Source: JBOGWP01 sp050693875 (GTDB taxonomy: Bacteria > Actinomycetota > CADDZG01 > JAHWKV01 > JBOGWP01). Taken from it: a stretch of 24,724 nt of DNA. The position numbers and the translations under genes are program-made. Below the pieces are notes generated by a model. It was not told where the DNA came from. It did no database searches and saw only the letters and a list, made by a program, of their open reading frames with translations. The stretch spans positions 1-24,724 of the forward strand of contig JBOGWP010000043.1 in the NCBI GenBank assembly GCA_050693875.1, read 5' to 3'. Of the stretch, positions 15,055 through 23,772 are shown piece by piece; position 1 is the first letter of the stretch, and each line of letters begins with the position of its first letter.

Positions 15055-15815
15055 GCCCCGGCCTCCCCCGGCGCCGCCGCGGAGCCGTCCTCGACGGGCT
15101 CCTCACGGGCGGAGCCGTCCTCGACGGGCTCCTCACGGAAGGCGTAGCCGACCCAGTGGATGGTGCGGATGTAGCGGGACTCGGCGGCCTCATCGCCGAG
15201 CTTGCGCCGGATGCGGGCGACGTGGGAGTCGACGACCCTCCCCCCGGCGTGGTCGCGGTAGCCCCAGACCCGTTCCATCAGCTGCTCGCGCGACAGCACC
15301 AGCCCGGGCTGCCTCGCCAGGGTGAGAAGGATGTCGAACTCGAGCGGGGTCAACGCCACCTCCTGGCCGGCCTGGAGCACACGGCGGCGCTCGGGATCGA
15401 TCGAGAGGTCGAACCGCATCACAACGCCGTCGCTCCCCTCGCGCCGTGCCCGCTCGACCCGGCGGAGAATGGCCCGTACCCGCGCGGCAAGCTCGCGCAG
15501 GCTGAAGGGCTTCGTCAGGTAGTCGTCGGCGCCCACCGCGAACCCGGCAACCTTGTCGGCTTCGTCGGTTCGGGCGGTGAGCATGAGGATCGGGATCCAG
15601 TCGCGGCGCTGGATCTCCCGGCAGACTTCGAGCCCGTCCATCCCCGGCAGCATGAGGTCCAGCACCACGAGGTCCGGCCGATCGGCCTCGACCGCGTTGA
15701 GGGCTTCCCGGCCGTCCCGCGCCACGCGCACCCGGTATCCCTCACTCTCCAGCCGGGCACGAACCGCCTCGGCGATGGCCTCCTCGTCGTCGACGACCAG
15801 CACGCGCTCCTCCAT
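15051..15815 (-). CDS. Response regulator, OmpR/PhoB family
   Basis: The 254-aa product has a receiver domain (about 4-115) with acidic pair D9/D10, phosphoacceptor D53 (VLDLMLPGMDG) and K102 (YLTKPF). A winged-helix DNA-binding domain follows at about 135-228 (LTPLEFDILLTLARQ, VVDSHVARIRRKLG). The frame starts GTG-ATG; ATG 15815 is used, and GTG 15818 would add one residue. The C-terminus carries an unusual 10-residue duplication, EEPVEDGSAR followed by EEPVEDGSAA, after the normal end of the domain. It leads the regulator-kinase-YjbQ-membrane protein operon. A possible -10 (TACCAT, about 15849-15844) lies upstream, without a clear -35. Confidence 0.95.
   Translation of the reverse strand: MEERVLVVDDEEAIAEAVRARLESEGYRVRVARDGREALNAVEADRPDLVVLDLMLPGMDGLEVCREIQRRDWIPILMLTARTDEADKVAGFAVGADDYLTKPFSLRELAARVRAILRRVERARREGSDGVVMRFDLSIDPERRRVLQAGQEVALTPLEFDILLTLARQPGLVLSREQLMERVWGYRDHAGGRVVDSHVARIRRKLGDEAAESRYIRTIHWVGYAFREEPVEDGSAREEPVEDGSAAAPGEAGA
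15080..15138. repeat. 30-bp tandem duplication at the 3' end of the regulator gene
   Basis: The unit CGGAGCCGTCCTCGACGGGC and its continuation (29 bp) occurs at 15080-15108 and again at 15110-15138, period 30 bp. The copies appear identical. It encodes the duplicated 10 residues at the C-terminus of the response regulator and keeps the frame. Confidence 0.85.
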
Positions 15816-15933
15816 CACGACGCCCGGTGCGCGGTCACCTGCTCATGGTAGGCCCGGGGCGGCGCGGCGACCTGCGTCTTGGTCGAGAAGTGCTCGGCAG
15901 GATGTGGAGAAGATGTCGCCGATTGCCGCAGCG

Positions 15934-16911
15934 TCAGGCCCCGACGCGGCGGCGGATCCACTCCTGCGCCGTCCGCCCCGCCCGCGCCACTGCGTCGCCC
16001 TGCACCACGTCGAGCGTGTCGGACGGGAGGTGAAAGCTCGGATGCTCCCCCGTCCAGAGCCAGGCGGCGGGGACGCCGGCCAGGGCGAACGGGACATGAT
16101 CGGACACGTCGCCGCGCACGATCGTCTGCTCCGGGATCGCAAGGTCCGCCGCGACGCCGGCGATCTCGGTCTGGAGCGCGTCGGGGCTTGCGCGGTGGCG
16201 GCCGACGATCAGCGCCGGCCCGTTGGCGATCATGTCGATCGAGAGCATCGCTGCGACCGGCGTTCCCGCATTCCGCAGCCCCTCCAGGAGCTCCTCGGAG
16301 CCGAGATGGTGAGCCCCCGTGGGCGGCTGCCGCTCCTCCGCCGTGAAGGCCGCGAACAACACCGGCACCGGGCGCCCGGCGAAGGCCTCGGCTAGCGCCA
16401 CCACGACCGCGGTCCCGGAGGCGTTGTCGTTGGCTCCCGGCGAGCCGGCGACGGTGTCGAAGTGCCCGCCGACCACGATCACCGGGCGGGCCGGGTCGAG
16501 CCCCCGCGGACGAGCGACCACGTTTCTGGACATCCCCCCGCCGGGCAGCCTGACCGGGTCGAGGTCCACCTCGTACCCGAGCGCCCCGAAGGTTGAGGCG
16601 AGGTGCTCCCGAGCCCGCTCCTCCGCCGGCGAGCCGGCGGTGCGGACGCCGATCTCGGCGGCAAGGACCCGGATGTGCGCCAGGGCACGATCGAGCGGGA
16701 AATCACCGAGGGTCGAGGGCTGGGGCGACGGGGAGCCGACGGCCGACGCCGGGGGAGACGCGGGGGACGGTGGAGCGGCAGGTCGGGGGCCGGAGGAGGT
16801 TCGCTCCGAGCATCCGGCGGCCCCGAGCGCAACGGCCGCCAGGAGGGCGAGCAGGGGATGCCGTCGCAGCCGGTTGCCGGGCGGGCGGTGACCCCCGCCC
16901 GCCGTCCTCAC
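15934..16911 (-). CDS. M28-family zinc peptidase, predicted lipoprotein
   Basis: The 325-aa product starts at GTG 16911, which overlaps the trpE stop (GTGA). A basic N-terminus, hydrophobic core (20-32) and Cys34 after AAG suggest a lipoprotein, with a relaxed lipobox. A Pro/Ser-rich linker (about 40-66) leads to the M28 domain. The two-zinc ligands can be placed: H150 (GGHFDT), D162 (ANDNASG), E192/E193 (FTAEER), D226 (LSIDMI) and H294 (SFHLPSDT). M28 enzymes remove amino acids from peptide N-termini or act on related substrates, here outside the cell. The location in a nad/his/trp operon is unexpected. The open frame extends upstream to 16992, but that stretch is inside trpE. Confidence 0.9.
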   Translation of the reverse strand: MRTAGGGHRPPGNRLRRHPLLALLAAVALGAAGCSERTSSGPRPAAPPSPASPPASAVGSPSPQPSTLGDFPLDRALAHIRVLAAEIGVRTAGSPAEERAREHLASTFGALGYEVDLDPVRLPGGGMSRNVVARPRGLDPARPVIVVGGHFDTVAGSPGANDNASGTAVVVALAEAFAGRPVPVLFAAFTAEERQPPTGAHHLGSEELLEGLRNAGTPVAAMLSIDMIANGPALIVGRHRASPDALQTEIAGVAADLAIPEQTIVRGDVSDHVPFALAGVPAAWLWTGEHPSFHLPSDTLDVVQGDAVARAGRTAQEWIRRRVGA

Positions 16912-18386
16912 CCGCGCACCGGTGCGGTGAGCGCCTCCGCCATCGCAACCGCGGCCAGTAACGCCTTGGCCTTGTTCACCGACTCCATCCACTCGAGTCC
17001 GGGATCGGAGTCGGCGACGACCCCGCCGCCGGCCTGCAGGTAGAACCGGCCCCCGGTCACGTAGGCGGTCCGCAGGGCGATGCAGGTATCGAGGTTGCCG
17101 GAGAAATCCAAGTAGCCGACCACGCCGGCATAGGGGCCCCGGCGGGTCGGCTCGAGCTCGTCGATGATCTCCATCGCCCGGATCTTGGGGGCCCCGGTGA
17201 CGGTCCCGGCGGGGAACGAGGCGTACAGCGCATCGAGGCCCGTCCGGCCCTCGTCGAGCTCGCCCGACACCTGCGAAACGAGGTGCATCACGTGCGAGTA
17301 GCGCTCCACGACCATGAGCTCGTCGATGTGCACGCTCCCATAGCGCGCCACACGCCCGATGTCATTGCGGGCAAGGTCGACGAGCATCACGTGCTCTGCC
17401 CGCTCCTTCTCGTCGGCGAGCAGCTCGTGCTCCAGCGCGAGATCCTCCTCGTCGGTGGCGCCGCGGGGCCGCGTCCCGGCGATCGGGCGCTGCAGAACAT
17501 GCCGTCCCTGCACCTTGATGAGGGGCTCGGGCGACGACCCGATTACCGTGATCTCGGGGTGGCGAACGAAGAACATGTAGGGGCTGGGGTTGACCAGCCG
17601 CAGGATCCGGTAGACGTCGAACGGGTCGGCCGCCAGCGGCATCGAGAACCGCTGCGAGGGCACGACCTGAAAGATGTCGCCCGCCAGGATGTACTCCTTG
17701 GCCCGCTCGACCGCCGCCTCGTAGTCCTCGCGCGACATCGTCGACGGCGGCAGCGTCACCTCGGCCTTCCCCGCCGAGATCGGCCGGTACGCCAGCGGCT
17801 CGCCGAGGCGAGCCACGAGATCCTCGCTGCGCGCGATCGCCTGGTCGTAGTCGTCGCCCTCGACCACGTTCGAGACCACGGTCATCCGCTGCCGCAGGTG
17901 GTCGAAGACGAGAAGGGTCCTGGTGAACATCAACAGCAGCTCGGGAACGTCCACATCCTTCGACGTGGTGTCGGGCAGCCGCTCGAGGTAGCGCACCACG
18001 TCGTAGCCGAGGTAGCCCACCGCACCGCCGTGGAATGGGGGCAGCCCGGCCAGCGCGGGAGCGGGGTAGGCGTCGAGGACGCCGCGCAGGATCTCGAGCG
18101 GGGTCCCCTCGGAGGGCACGCCCGGCGGCGGGCTCCCCTCCCACTGGACCTTCCCCTCCCGTGCGCTCATCACGAGGAACGGATCGACCCCCAAGAACGA
18201 GTAGCGGCCCCAGCGCTCGCCGTGCTCCACCGACTCGAGGAGGAACGCCCGCTCTCCGCTGCCGATCTTGAGAAACGCCGAGACCGGCGTCTCGAGGTCG
18301 GCGATCACCTCCCGCCAGACCGGAACCACGGGGAAGCGCGCGGCCAGGGCCTCGTACTCCTCGCGTGCCGGGAGGTATCCCAGCAT
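16908..18386 (-). CDS. trpE: Anthranilate synthase component I
   Basis: The 492-aa chorismate-using enzyme makes anthranilate with ammonia supplied by a TrpG subunit. The feedback-site motifs LLES (49-52) and NPSPYMFF near 260 are both present, so inhibition by tryptophan is expected. The catalytic half shows PIAGTRPRG, DLARNDIGRVA and the ending block GVVGYLDFSGNLDTCIALRT (first part shown). ATG 18386 shares a base with the hisI stop (TGATG). No trpG is in the window, so the glutaminase subunit must be encoded elsewhere. It stands apart from trpCBA by about 5 kb of other genes. Confidence 0.97.
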   Translation of the reverse strand: MLGYLPAREEYEALAARFPVVPVWREVIADLETPVSAFLKIGSGERAFLLESVEHGERWGRYSFLGVDPFLVMSAREGKVQWEGSPPPGVPSEGTPLEILRGVLDAYPAPALAGLPPFHGGAVGYLGYDVVRYLERLPDTTSKDVDVPELLLMFTRTLLVFDHLRQRMTVVSNVVEGDDYDQAIARSEDLVARLGEPLAYRPISAGKAEVTLPPSTMSREDYEAAVERAKEYILAGDIFQVVPSQRFSMPLAADPFDVYRILRLVNPSPYMFFVRHPEITVIGSSPEPLIKVQGRHVLQRPIAGTRPRGATDEEDLALEHELLADEKERAEHVMLVDLARNDIGRVARYGSVHIDELMVVERYSHVMHLVSQVSGELDEGRTGLDALYASFPAGTVTGAPKIRAMEIIDELEPTRRGPYAGVVGYLDFSGNLDTCIALRTAYVTGGRFYLQAGGGVVADSDPGLEWMESVNKAKALLAAVAMAEALTAPVRG

Positions 18387-18738
18387 CAGGCCGGGGCGGC
18401 CGGCGCGGCCGGAGCCAGGTCACGGAAGAAGCAGGTGCGCTCGCCCGTATGGCAGGCCGGCCCGTCGGGGTGCACGCGCACCAAGATGGCGTCGCCGTCG
18501 CAGTCGTAGCGGACCTCGGTCACGTGTTGAAGGTTGCCCGATGTCGCGCCCTTGTTCCACAGCTCCTTCCGACTGCGGCTCCAGAACCAGGTGGTCCCCG
18601 TCGTCAGGGTGAGGTCGAGCGATTGCGCGCTCATCCAGGCCAGCATCAGCACCTCGCCGGAGTCGGCATCCTGCACGATTGCCGGGACGAGCCCATTCGC
18701 ATCGAACCGCAAGTCTTCGGTGTCCGCCGGGTCGGCCA

Positions 18739-18739
<1 letters not shown>
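18386..18739 (-). CDS. hisI: Phosphoribosyl-AMP cyclohydrolase
   Basis: The 117-aa product opens the purine ring of phosphoribosyl-AMP in histidine synthesis. Metal-binding residues are visible as C80 with D79/D81/D83 (YDCDGD), and C96 and C103 (GPACHTGERTC). The WFWSRSRKELWNKG block is typical of the family. It is the single-domain form without the HisE pyrophosphohydrolase. ATG 18739 shares a base with the nadA stop, and the gene's own stop shares a base with trpE. The long open frame upstream (to 19669) is a shadow of nadA. Confidence 0.96.
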
Positions 18740-19713
<974 letters not shown>

Positions 19714-19791
19714 GGAACCCGCCCTTGCCTCGCCGGGGGCTGGCGTACCCGGCCGCACCTCTAGCGTATCGAGTGCGGCAGAATTCCGCCG
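19714..19791. promoter_or_regulatory. Divergent promoter region of nadA and nadC
   Basis: The 78 bp between the two divergent starts must hold both promoters. No confident -35/-10 pairs or clear NadR, NiaR or NrtR-type palindromes were found by eye. Confidence 0.35.
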
Positions 19792-20676
19792 ATGAAACGT
19801 ACCCCGGCGATGGCCGTCCTCGATCCCTCCGAGCTCGAAGACGTCATCCGACGGGCGCTGGCGGAGGATCTGGGGGAGGCGGGCGACGTGACCTCCCGGC
19901 ACATCGTACGGACGGACCAGCCGGGCCGGGCGCGCATCGTGGCGAAGTCCGGCGGCGTGCTGGCCGGCGTTCCGGTGGCCGACCAGGTGTTCCGCACGGT
20001 GGACCGGGGACTCCAGGTCGGCTGGCGGGCCTCCGATGGGGACGAGCTCACCCCCGGCCTGGTCGTGGCCGAGATCGAGGGCCGCGCCCGGGCGATCCTC
20101 GCCGCCGAGCGCGTCTCGCTGAACTTCCTCCAGCACCTCGCCGGGGTCGCGACCCTGACCGCGGCCTACGTCGCCCGCTGCGCGCCCTACCGGGTGCGGG
20201 TGCTGTGCACCCGCAAGACCCTCCCGGGCCTCCGGTCCCTGCAGCGATATGCCGTCCTCGTCGGCGGCGGGTCGCTGCACCGTGCCGGCCTCTTCGACGC
20301 GATCCTCGTCAAGACGAACCACCAGCGGCTCTCGGCCGGCGTGGCGGAGGCGGTGCGCCGGGCCCGCGGTCAGCCCCAGCTCGAGGTCGAGGTGGAGGTC
20401 ACGAACCTGGAGGAGCTGGAGCAGGCGATCGGGGCGGGGGCGCAGCGCGTCCTCCTCGACAACGCCCGGCTGGACCTGATCGCGGAGGCGGTCGAGCGCG
20501 CCCGTGGGCGGGTCTTCCTGGAGGTCTCGGGAGGGATCGACCTCGAGGGGGCAGAGGCCATCGCCAGGCTCGGGCCCGATGCGATCTCGGTGGGGCGCAT
20601 CACGCATTCCGCCCCGGCCGTCGACTTCTCCCTCCAGGTGCTCGGGCCGCCGGGAGCTGCTCCCCGAACATCCTGA
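19792..20676 (+). CDS. nadC: Quinolinate phosphoribosyltransferase (decarboxylating)
   Basis: The 294-aa product converts quinolinate and PRPP into nicotinate mononucleotide. Visible family blocks are EDLGEAGDVTS (25-35), ERVSLNFLQHLAGVAT near 106-121, CTRKTLPGLR near 139-148, GGGSLHRAGLFDAILVKTNH near 160-179, and EVSGGI near 245-250, which holds the phosphate-binding part. The start may be ATG 19792 or ATG 19810 (MAVLDPSEL); neither has a good Shine-Dalgarno. It diverges from nadA, so the two consecutive pathway steps share one short control region. It is followed by a perfect hairpin at 20812-20837. Confidence 0.97.
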   Translation: MKRTPAMAVLDPSELEDVIRRALAEDLGEAGDVTSRHIVRTDQPGRARIVAKSGGVLAGVPVADQVFRTVDRGLQVGWRASDGDELTPGLVVAEIEGRARAILAAERVSLNFLQHLAGVATLTAAYVARCAPYRVRVLCTRKTLPGLRSLQRYAVLVGGGSLHRAGLFDAILVKTNHQRLSAGVAEAVRRARGQPQLEVEVEVTNLEELEQAIGAGAQRVLLDNARLDLIAEAVERARGRVFLEVSGGIDLEGAEAIARLGPDAISVGRITHSAPAVDFSLQVLGPPGAAPRTS

Positions 20677-20811
20677 CCTGCCGTCCCCTCCACCCATCCC
20701 GGGTTCATTCCCCAGGCAATTGCGCCGGGCTCAGCGCGCGCACAGTCTCGGACGAAACCGACACGTTGCCTCTCGTCGCAACCGGAGGGAATGCCAACTC
20801 TCCGCGCGACC

Positions 20812-20837
20812 AGAGCGCCGGCTAATGCCGGCGCTCT
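20812..20837. terminator. Perfect 11-bp hairpin between convergent genes
   Basis: AGAGCGCCGGC (20812-20822), loop TAAT, GCCGGCGCTCT (20827-20837) pair perfectly. It stands between nadC (plus) and the secreted-protein gene (minus, ending 20864), so it can serve both directions. There is no U-run on the plus side, as is common for GC-rich actinobacterial terminators. The rest of 20677-20863 holds no gene I can support. Confidence 0.8.
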
Positions 20838-20863
20838 CGGTACTGAGAAGGGCCTCAGGCGAG

Positions 20864-21279
20864 TCACGTGATCGGCACCGTCTCCTCGAAGAGAACCTCG
20901 CCGGTCTTCGCCGAGGTGACCGTCACGGTGGCCTCGTCGCCGATCACCGATATCAGCCCCGGCGGGCAATCGGTCAGGGGAATGACGACGGTCGCGGTCA
21001 CTCGACCCGCCCGAGGCTTCACGTTCTCCAGCGTGGCGCTGGCGTGGCACGGGGGCTCGTGTCCCGGCTTGTTTGCGCAGCCGGCCGGAACGTCAACGGT
21101 GATGTCGACGGCCCCCTTGCCGAGCCCGGCGATCGAGAACGTGCAGACCAGGCTGTCGCCGGCCACGCTGCAGTCGGGCTCCCCGATGAAGTGTGCGCTG
21201 ACCGCGGCCGCAGGCCACGTCATGAGTACGAGCATCACCGCGACGCCCGCAACGATGAGGGGGGGGCTTTGCGTTTCAT
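20864..21279 (-). CDS. Small secreted protein; start interrupted by a G8 run
   Basis: From ATG 21235 (or GTG 21238) the frame gives about 123 residues. The mature part has four Cys (SVAGDSLVCTF, VPAGCANKPGHEPPC, TDCPPG and the start region) and beta-strand-like repeats ending LFEETVPIT. It looks like a small extracytoplasmic beta-sandwich, with no family recognised. From either start the signal peptide would lack its basic end. Upstream, ATG 21279 reads MKRKAP and then a run of eight G on the plus strand (21259-21266). With six bases instead of eight it would join LIVAGVAVMLVLM and make a textbook signal peptide. So the sequence as given is two bases out of frame: a sequencing error, a recent mutation or a phase-variable tract. 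Confidence 0.6.
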
Positions 21280-21582
21280 GTCGTGTTTAATGCTTTTTCC
21301 ATTCACCCGAGGGTTTTGATGGTGCGTGCGCCCGGGGGCGGGCGAGTACGGCGGGGAGAAAACACGTGCTGGCCGGCCCTGCGCTTGACCGCCATGGCCG
21401 CGTTCCTTCCCGCCATCTCATGGCCAAACCTGCCTCGTACAACGCTTCCGCCAAAGGTGTCACGACGCGGGGAACGTCGCTCGGTCTGACGTCGAGTGAT
21501 GCTCGCCGCACGCCGAGACCGCATGCCGAACTGTTCCCGAACGCGCCGAGTAGGCTGCCGCCGGGTTTACGCTTGCTCGACA
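21280..21582. other. Intergenic region upstream of the protease fusion
   Basis: About 300 bp with no gene I can support. It separates the divergent secreted-protein gene and the protease fusion, so it should hold both promoters. A TACGCT at 21569-21574 lies about 9 bp before the fusion ATG and could be a -10 for a leaderless or nearly leaderless message; no -35 is clear. Open frames here are shadows. Confidence 0.4.
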
Positions 21583-23754
21583 ATGCCTCAGCCGACGTTT
21601 CGCCTGTTCCGCATCCCGGTCCGCATCGACGCTTCCTTCCTGTTCACGGCGGCCATCCTGGGCTGGAGCGTGGGGCGGAGCCCGATCCTCATCGCCACCT
21701 GGATCGGCGTGGTCTTCGTCTCGATCCTGTGGCACGAGCTCGGGCATGCCTTCGCCTTCCGCGCCTTCGGCCACGAGCCGAGGATCGAGCTGCACGGCAT
21801 GGGCGGCGAGACTTCGTCGACAACGCCACGACCGATCGGCCCCGGACGCGACGTCCTGATCACGCTCGCCGGGCCGGGGGCCGGACTGGCGCTCGGCGTG
21901 GCAGTGTTGCTCGCGACGAGGGCGGGCATTGCAGGCGGCAGACCGATCGTCGCCTCTGTCGTAGGCGACCTCCTGTGGGCCAACATCGCCTGGTCGGTGC
22001 TGAACCTCATCCCGATGCTTCCCCTGGACGGCGGGCGGGTGATGGCGGCGGTCCTGAACGTCGCCACGAGGGGGCGCGGCGACCGGCCGGCGCTGATCCT
22101 CTCGCTCGTGGTGGCGGCGCTGATCGCAGTCGTGGCCTTCGTGAACCAGTACTGGTGGGGGGCGTTCCTCGTCGTCCTGCTCTCGGCCGGCAACATCCGT
22201 GCGCTGCAGGGCCAGCGCGCCGTCGGACGAGAGCAGCGGCTCGAGGTCCGTCTGGAGGATGCCTACGCCATGCTCGAGCGACGCGACCTCGAGGGGGCGA
22301 CGAGGATCGGCCGGGAGGTGATGGCGTCCGCCGACACGCCCGGCCTCCGCGCCGACTCGGCCCGTATGGTGATGTGGGCGAAGCTGCTCGAGGGGCACGC
22401 CGACGAGGCCGTCGGCGTCATCGAGCAAGCCCCGCTCGACGGAGTGCACCCTCTCCTGCATCCCAGCGTCCTTGCCGTCACCGGGGGGCAGGACCGCGCC
22501 GTCGAGCATCTGCGCAAGGCGTTCCAGGCCAAGCCGGGCGAAGCGAGCGGGACCCAGCTGGCCCGCGGACTGATCGAGGCCGGTCGCCTCGACGAGGCCC
22601 TGTCGCTGGTCACCGGGCCACGCCGGGCCGAGGCGGGCCAGGCTTCGCTGCTGGTCGCCCGGGCCCTCTACGGGGCGCAGCGCTTCGACGAGGCCGCCGC
22701 GCTGGCGGAGCGCGACTTCGATCGCCTTCCTCACCCCTTGCTGGCCTACAACGCCGCCGCCGCCTGGGCCAGGGCCGGCGACCGCGAGCGGGCGGTGGCC
22801 TGGCTCGGGCGTGCGGTCGATGCCGGCTTCGAGGATGGCGGCCGCCTCGAGGGCGACGCCGACTTCGACGCCGTGCGCACGACCGCACGATATGCGCAAG
22901 TTCGCGGGCGGCTCTCGGGAGGCCGGCAAGCCGTGGCGACGGCCCCCGCCGTGGGATCGGTCGTCACCACTCCCGGCTACTGCTACCGGCACCCGGACCG
23001 TCCGGCAGCGCTGTCGTGTCCACGCTGCCGGCGTCCAATCTGTCGCCGCGACGCCATCCGCACCTCGGCGGGACGCATCTGCCCCGAGTGCGTGACCGAG
23101 CTGCAGGGAAGCGTGCAGCGTGAGCGCACGACCCGGGGCGTTCTCGCCCTCCTCGGGCTGAACGTGGCGGTGTTCGCAGCCCAGGCGCTGTTTCCGGGGC
23201 TGGTCGAGTCGTTCGGCGCCGTCCCCGAGGCCATCGCCCACGGGGAGTGGTACCGGCTCCTCACGCCGATGCTGCTGCATGCCGGAATCGTCCACATCGG
23301 GCTGAACTCCTACGCGCTGTGGATCTACGGACCCAGTGCCGAGCGAGGGTTCGGAACCCTGCGGTTCCTGGCGCTCTACATCATCCCGGGATTCGTCGGC
23401 GGCGCGACCTCCTACGCCTTCGGGCCCTGCCGGGTCATCGGGGTGGGCGCCTCGGGCGCCATCTTCGGGCTTGCAGCGGCGGTGGTCGTCCTCGTGCACA
23501 CCCGCAGTCGCACCCGTCCCCTATCGCGTCTCGGTGGGATCCTTGCCGTGGTGGGCCTCAGCCTTCTGCTCGGGTTCACGATCCCCGGGATCGACAACTT
23601 CGCCCATCTCGGTGGCTTCGCCGGGGGCCTCCTGCTCGGCGAGGGGCTCGAGCGCACGCGTCGTTCACCGGCAGCACAGGTGGTGATCGCCTTCCTCGTG
23701 GTCGCCCTTGGCGTCGGGCTCGTGGCCTGGCGGACGATGACGTTCGGCTGCTGA
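21583..23754 (+). CDS. Fusion protein: M50 site-2 protease, TPR-like repeats, zinc finger, rhomboid protease
   Basis: One uninterrupted frame encodes 723 aa from ATG 21583. Residues 1-210 are an M50 membrane metalloprotease with HELGH (H51, E52, H55) and NLIPMLPLDGG (D149). Residues about 224-440 are helical TPR-like repeats (for example AGRLDEALSLV, YGAQRFDEAAALAE, AGDRERAVAWLGRAV). Residues about 467-503 form a B-box-like zinc finger (C467, H470, C479, C482, C487, D490, C500, C503). Residues about 515-710 are a rhomboid serine protease with HxxxxH-N (H566, H571, N575), catalytic S624 (GASGAIFG) and H675 (NFAHLGG). All catalytic residues of both proteases are present. No Shine-Dalgarno precedes the ATG; an upstream open frame to 21496 adds non-family residues. 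Zinc finger plus rhomboid is a normal actinobacterial protein, so this looks like two complete genes joined. Substrates are unknown. Confidence 0.9.
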   Translation: MPQPTFRLFRIPVRIDASFLFTAAILGWSVGRSPILIATWIGVVFVSILWHELGHAFAFRAFGHEPRIELHGMGGETSSTTPRPIGPGRDVLITLAGPGAGLALGVAVLLATRAGIAGGRPIVASVVGDLLWANIAWSVLNLIPMLPLDGGRVMAAVLNVATRGRGDRPALILSLVVAALIAVVAFVNQYWWGAFLVVLLSAGNIRALQGQRAVGREQRLEVRLEDAYAMLERRDLEGATRIGREVMASADTPGLRADSARMVMWAKLLEGHADEAVGVIEQAPLDGVHPLLHPSVLAVTGGQDRAVEHLRKAFQAKPGEASGTQLARGLIEAGRLDEALSLVTGPRRAEAGQASLLVARALYGAQRFDEAAALAERDFDRLPHPLLAYNAAAAWARAGDRERAVAWLGRAVDAGFEDGGRLEGDADFDAVRTTARYAQVRGRLSGGRQAVATAPAVGSVVTTPGYCYRHPDRPAALSCPRCRRPICRRDAIRTSAGRICPECVTELQGSVQRERTTRGVLALLGLNVAVFAAQALFPGLVESFGAVPEAIAHGEWYRLLTPMLLHAGIVHIGLNSYALWIYGPSAERGFGTLRFLALYIIPGFVGGATSYAFGPCRVIGVGASGAIFGLAAAVVVLVHTRSRTRPLSRLGGILAVVGLSLLLGFTIPGIDNFAHLGGFAGGLLLGEGLERTRRSPAAQVVIAFLVVALGVGLVAWRTMTFGC

Positions 23755-23758
23755 TCCC

Positions 23759-23772
23759 CCGGCTACAGCCGG
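23759..23772. terminator. Short palindrome between convergent genes
   Basis: CCGGCT-AC-AGCCGG is a perfect 6-bp inverted repeat that covers the hisF stop and lies five bases after the fusion stop. It could end both transcripts, but it is short, the loop is tight and there is no U-run. Confidence 0.3.

Noticed and set aside
21460..23499. Minus-strand ORF (679 aa) opposite the protease fusion
   Set aside because: Low-complexity antisense shadow; the plus-strand frame holds all the protease motifs.
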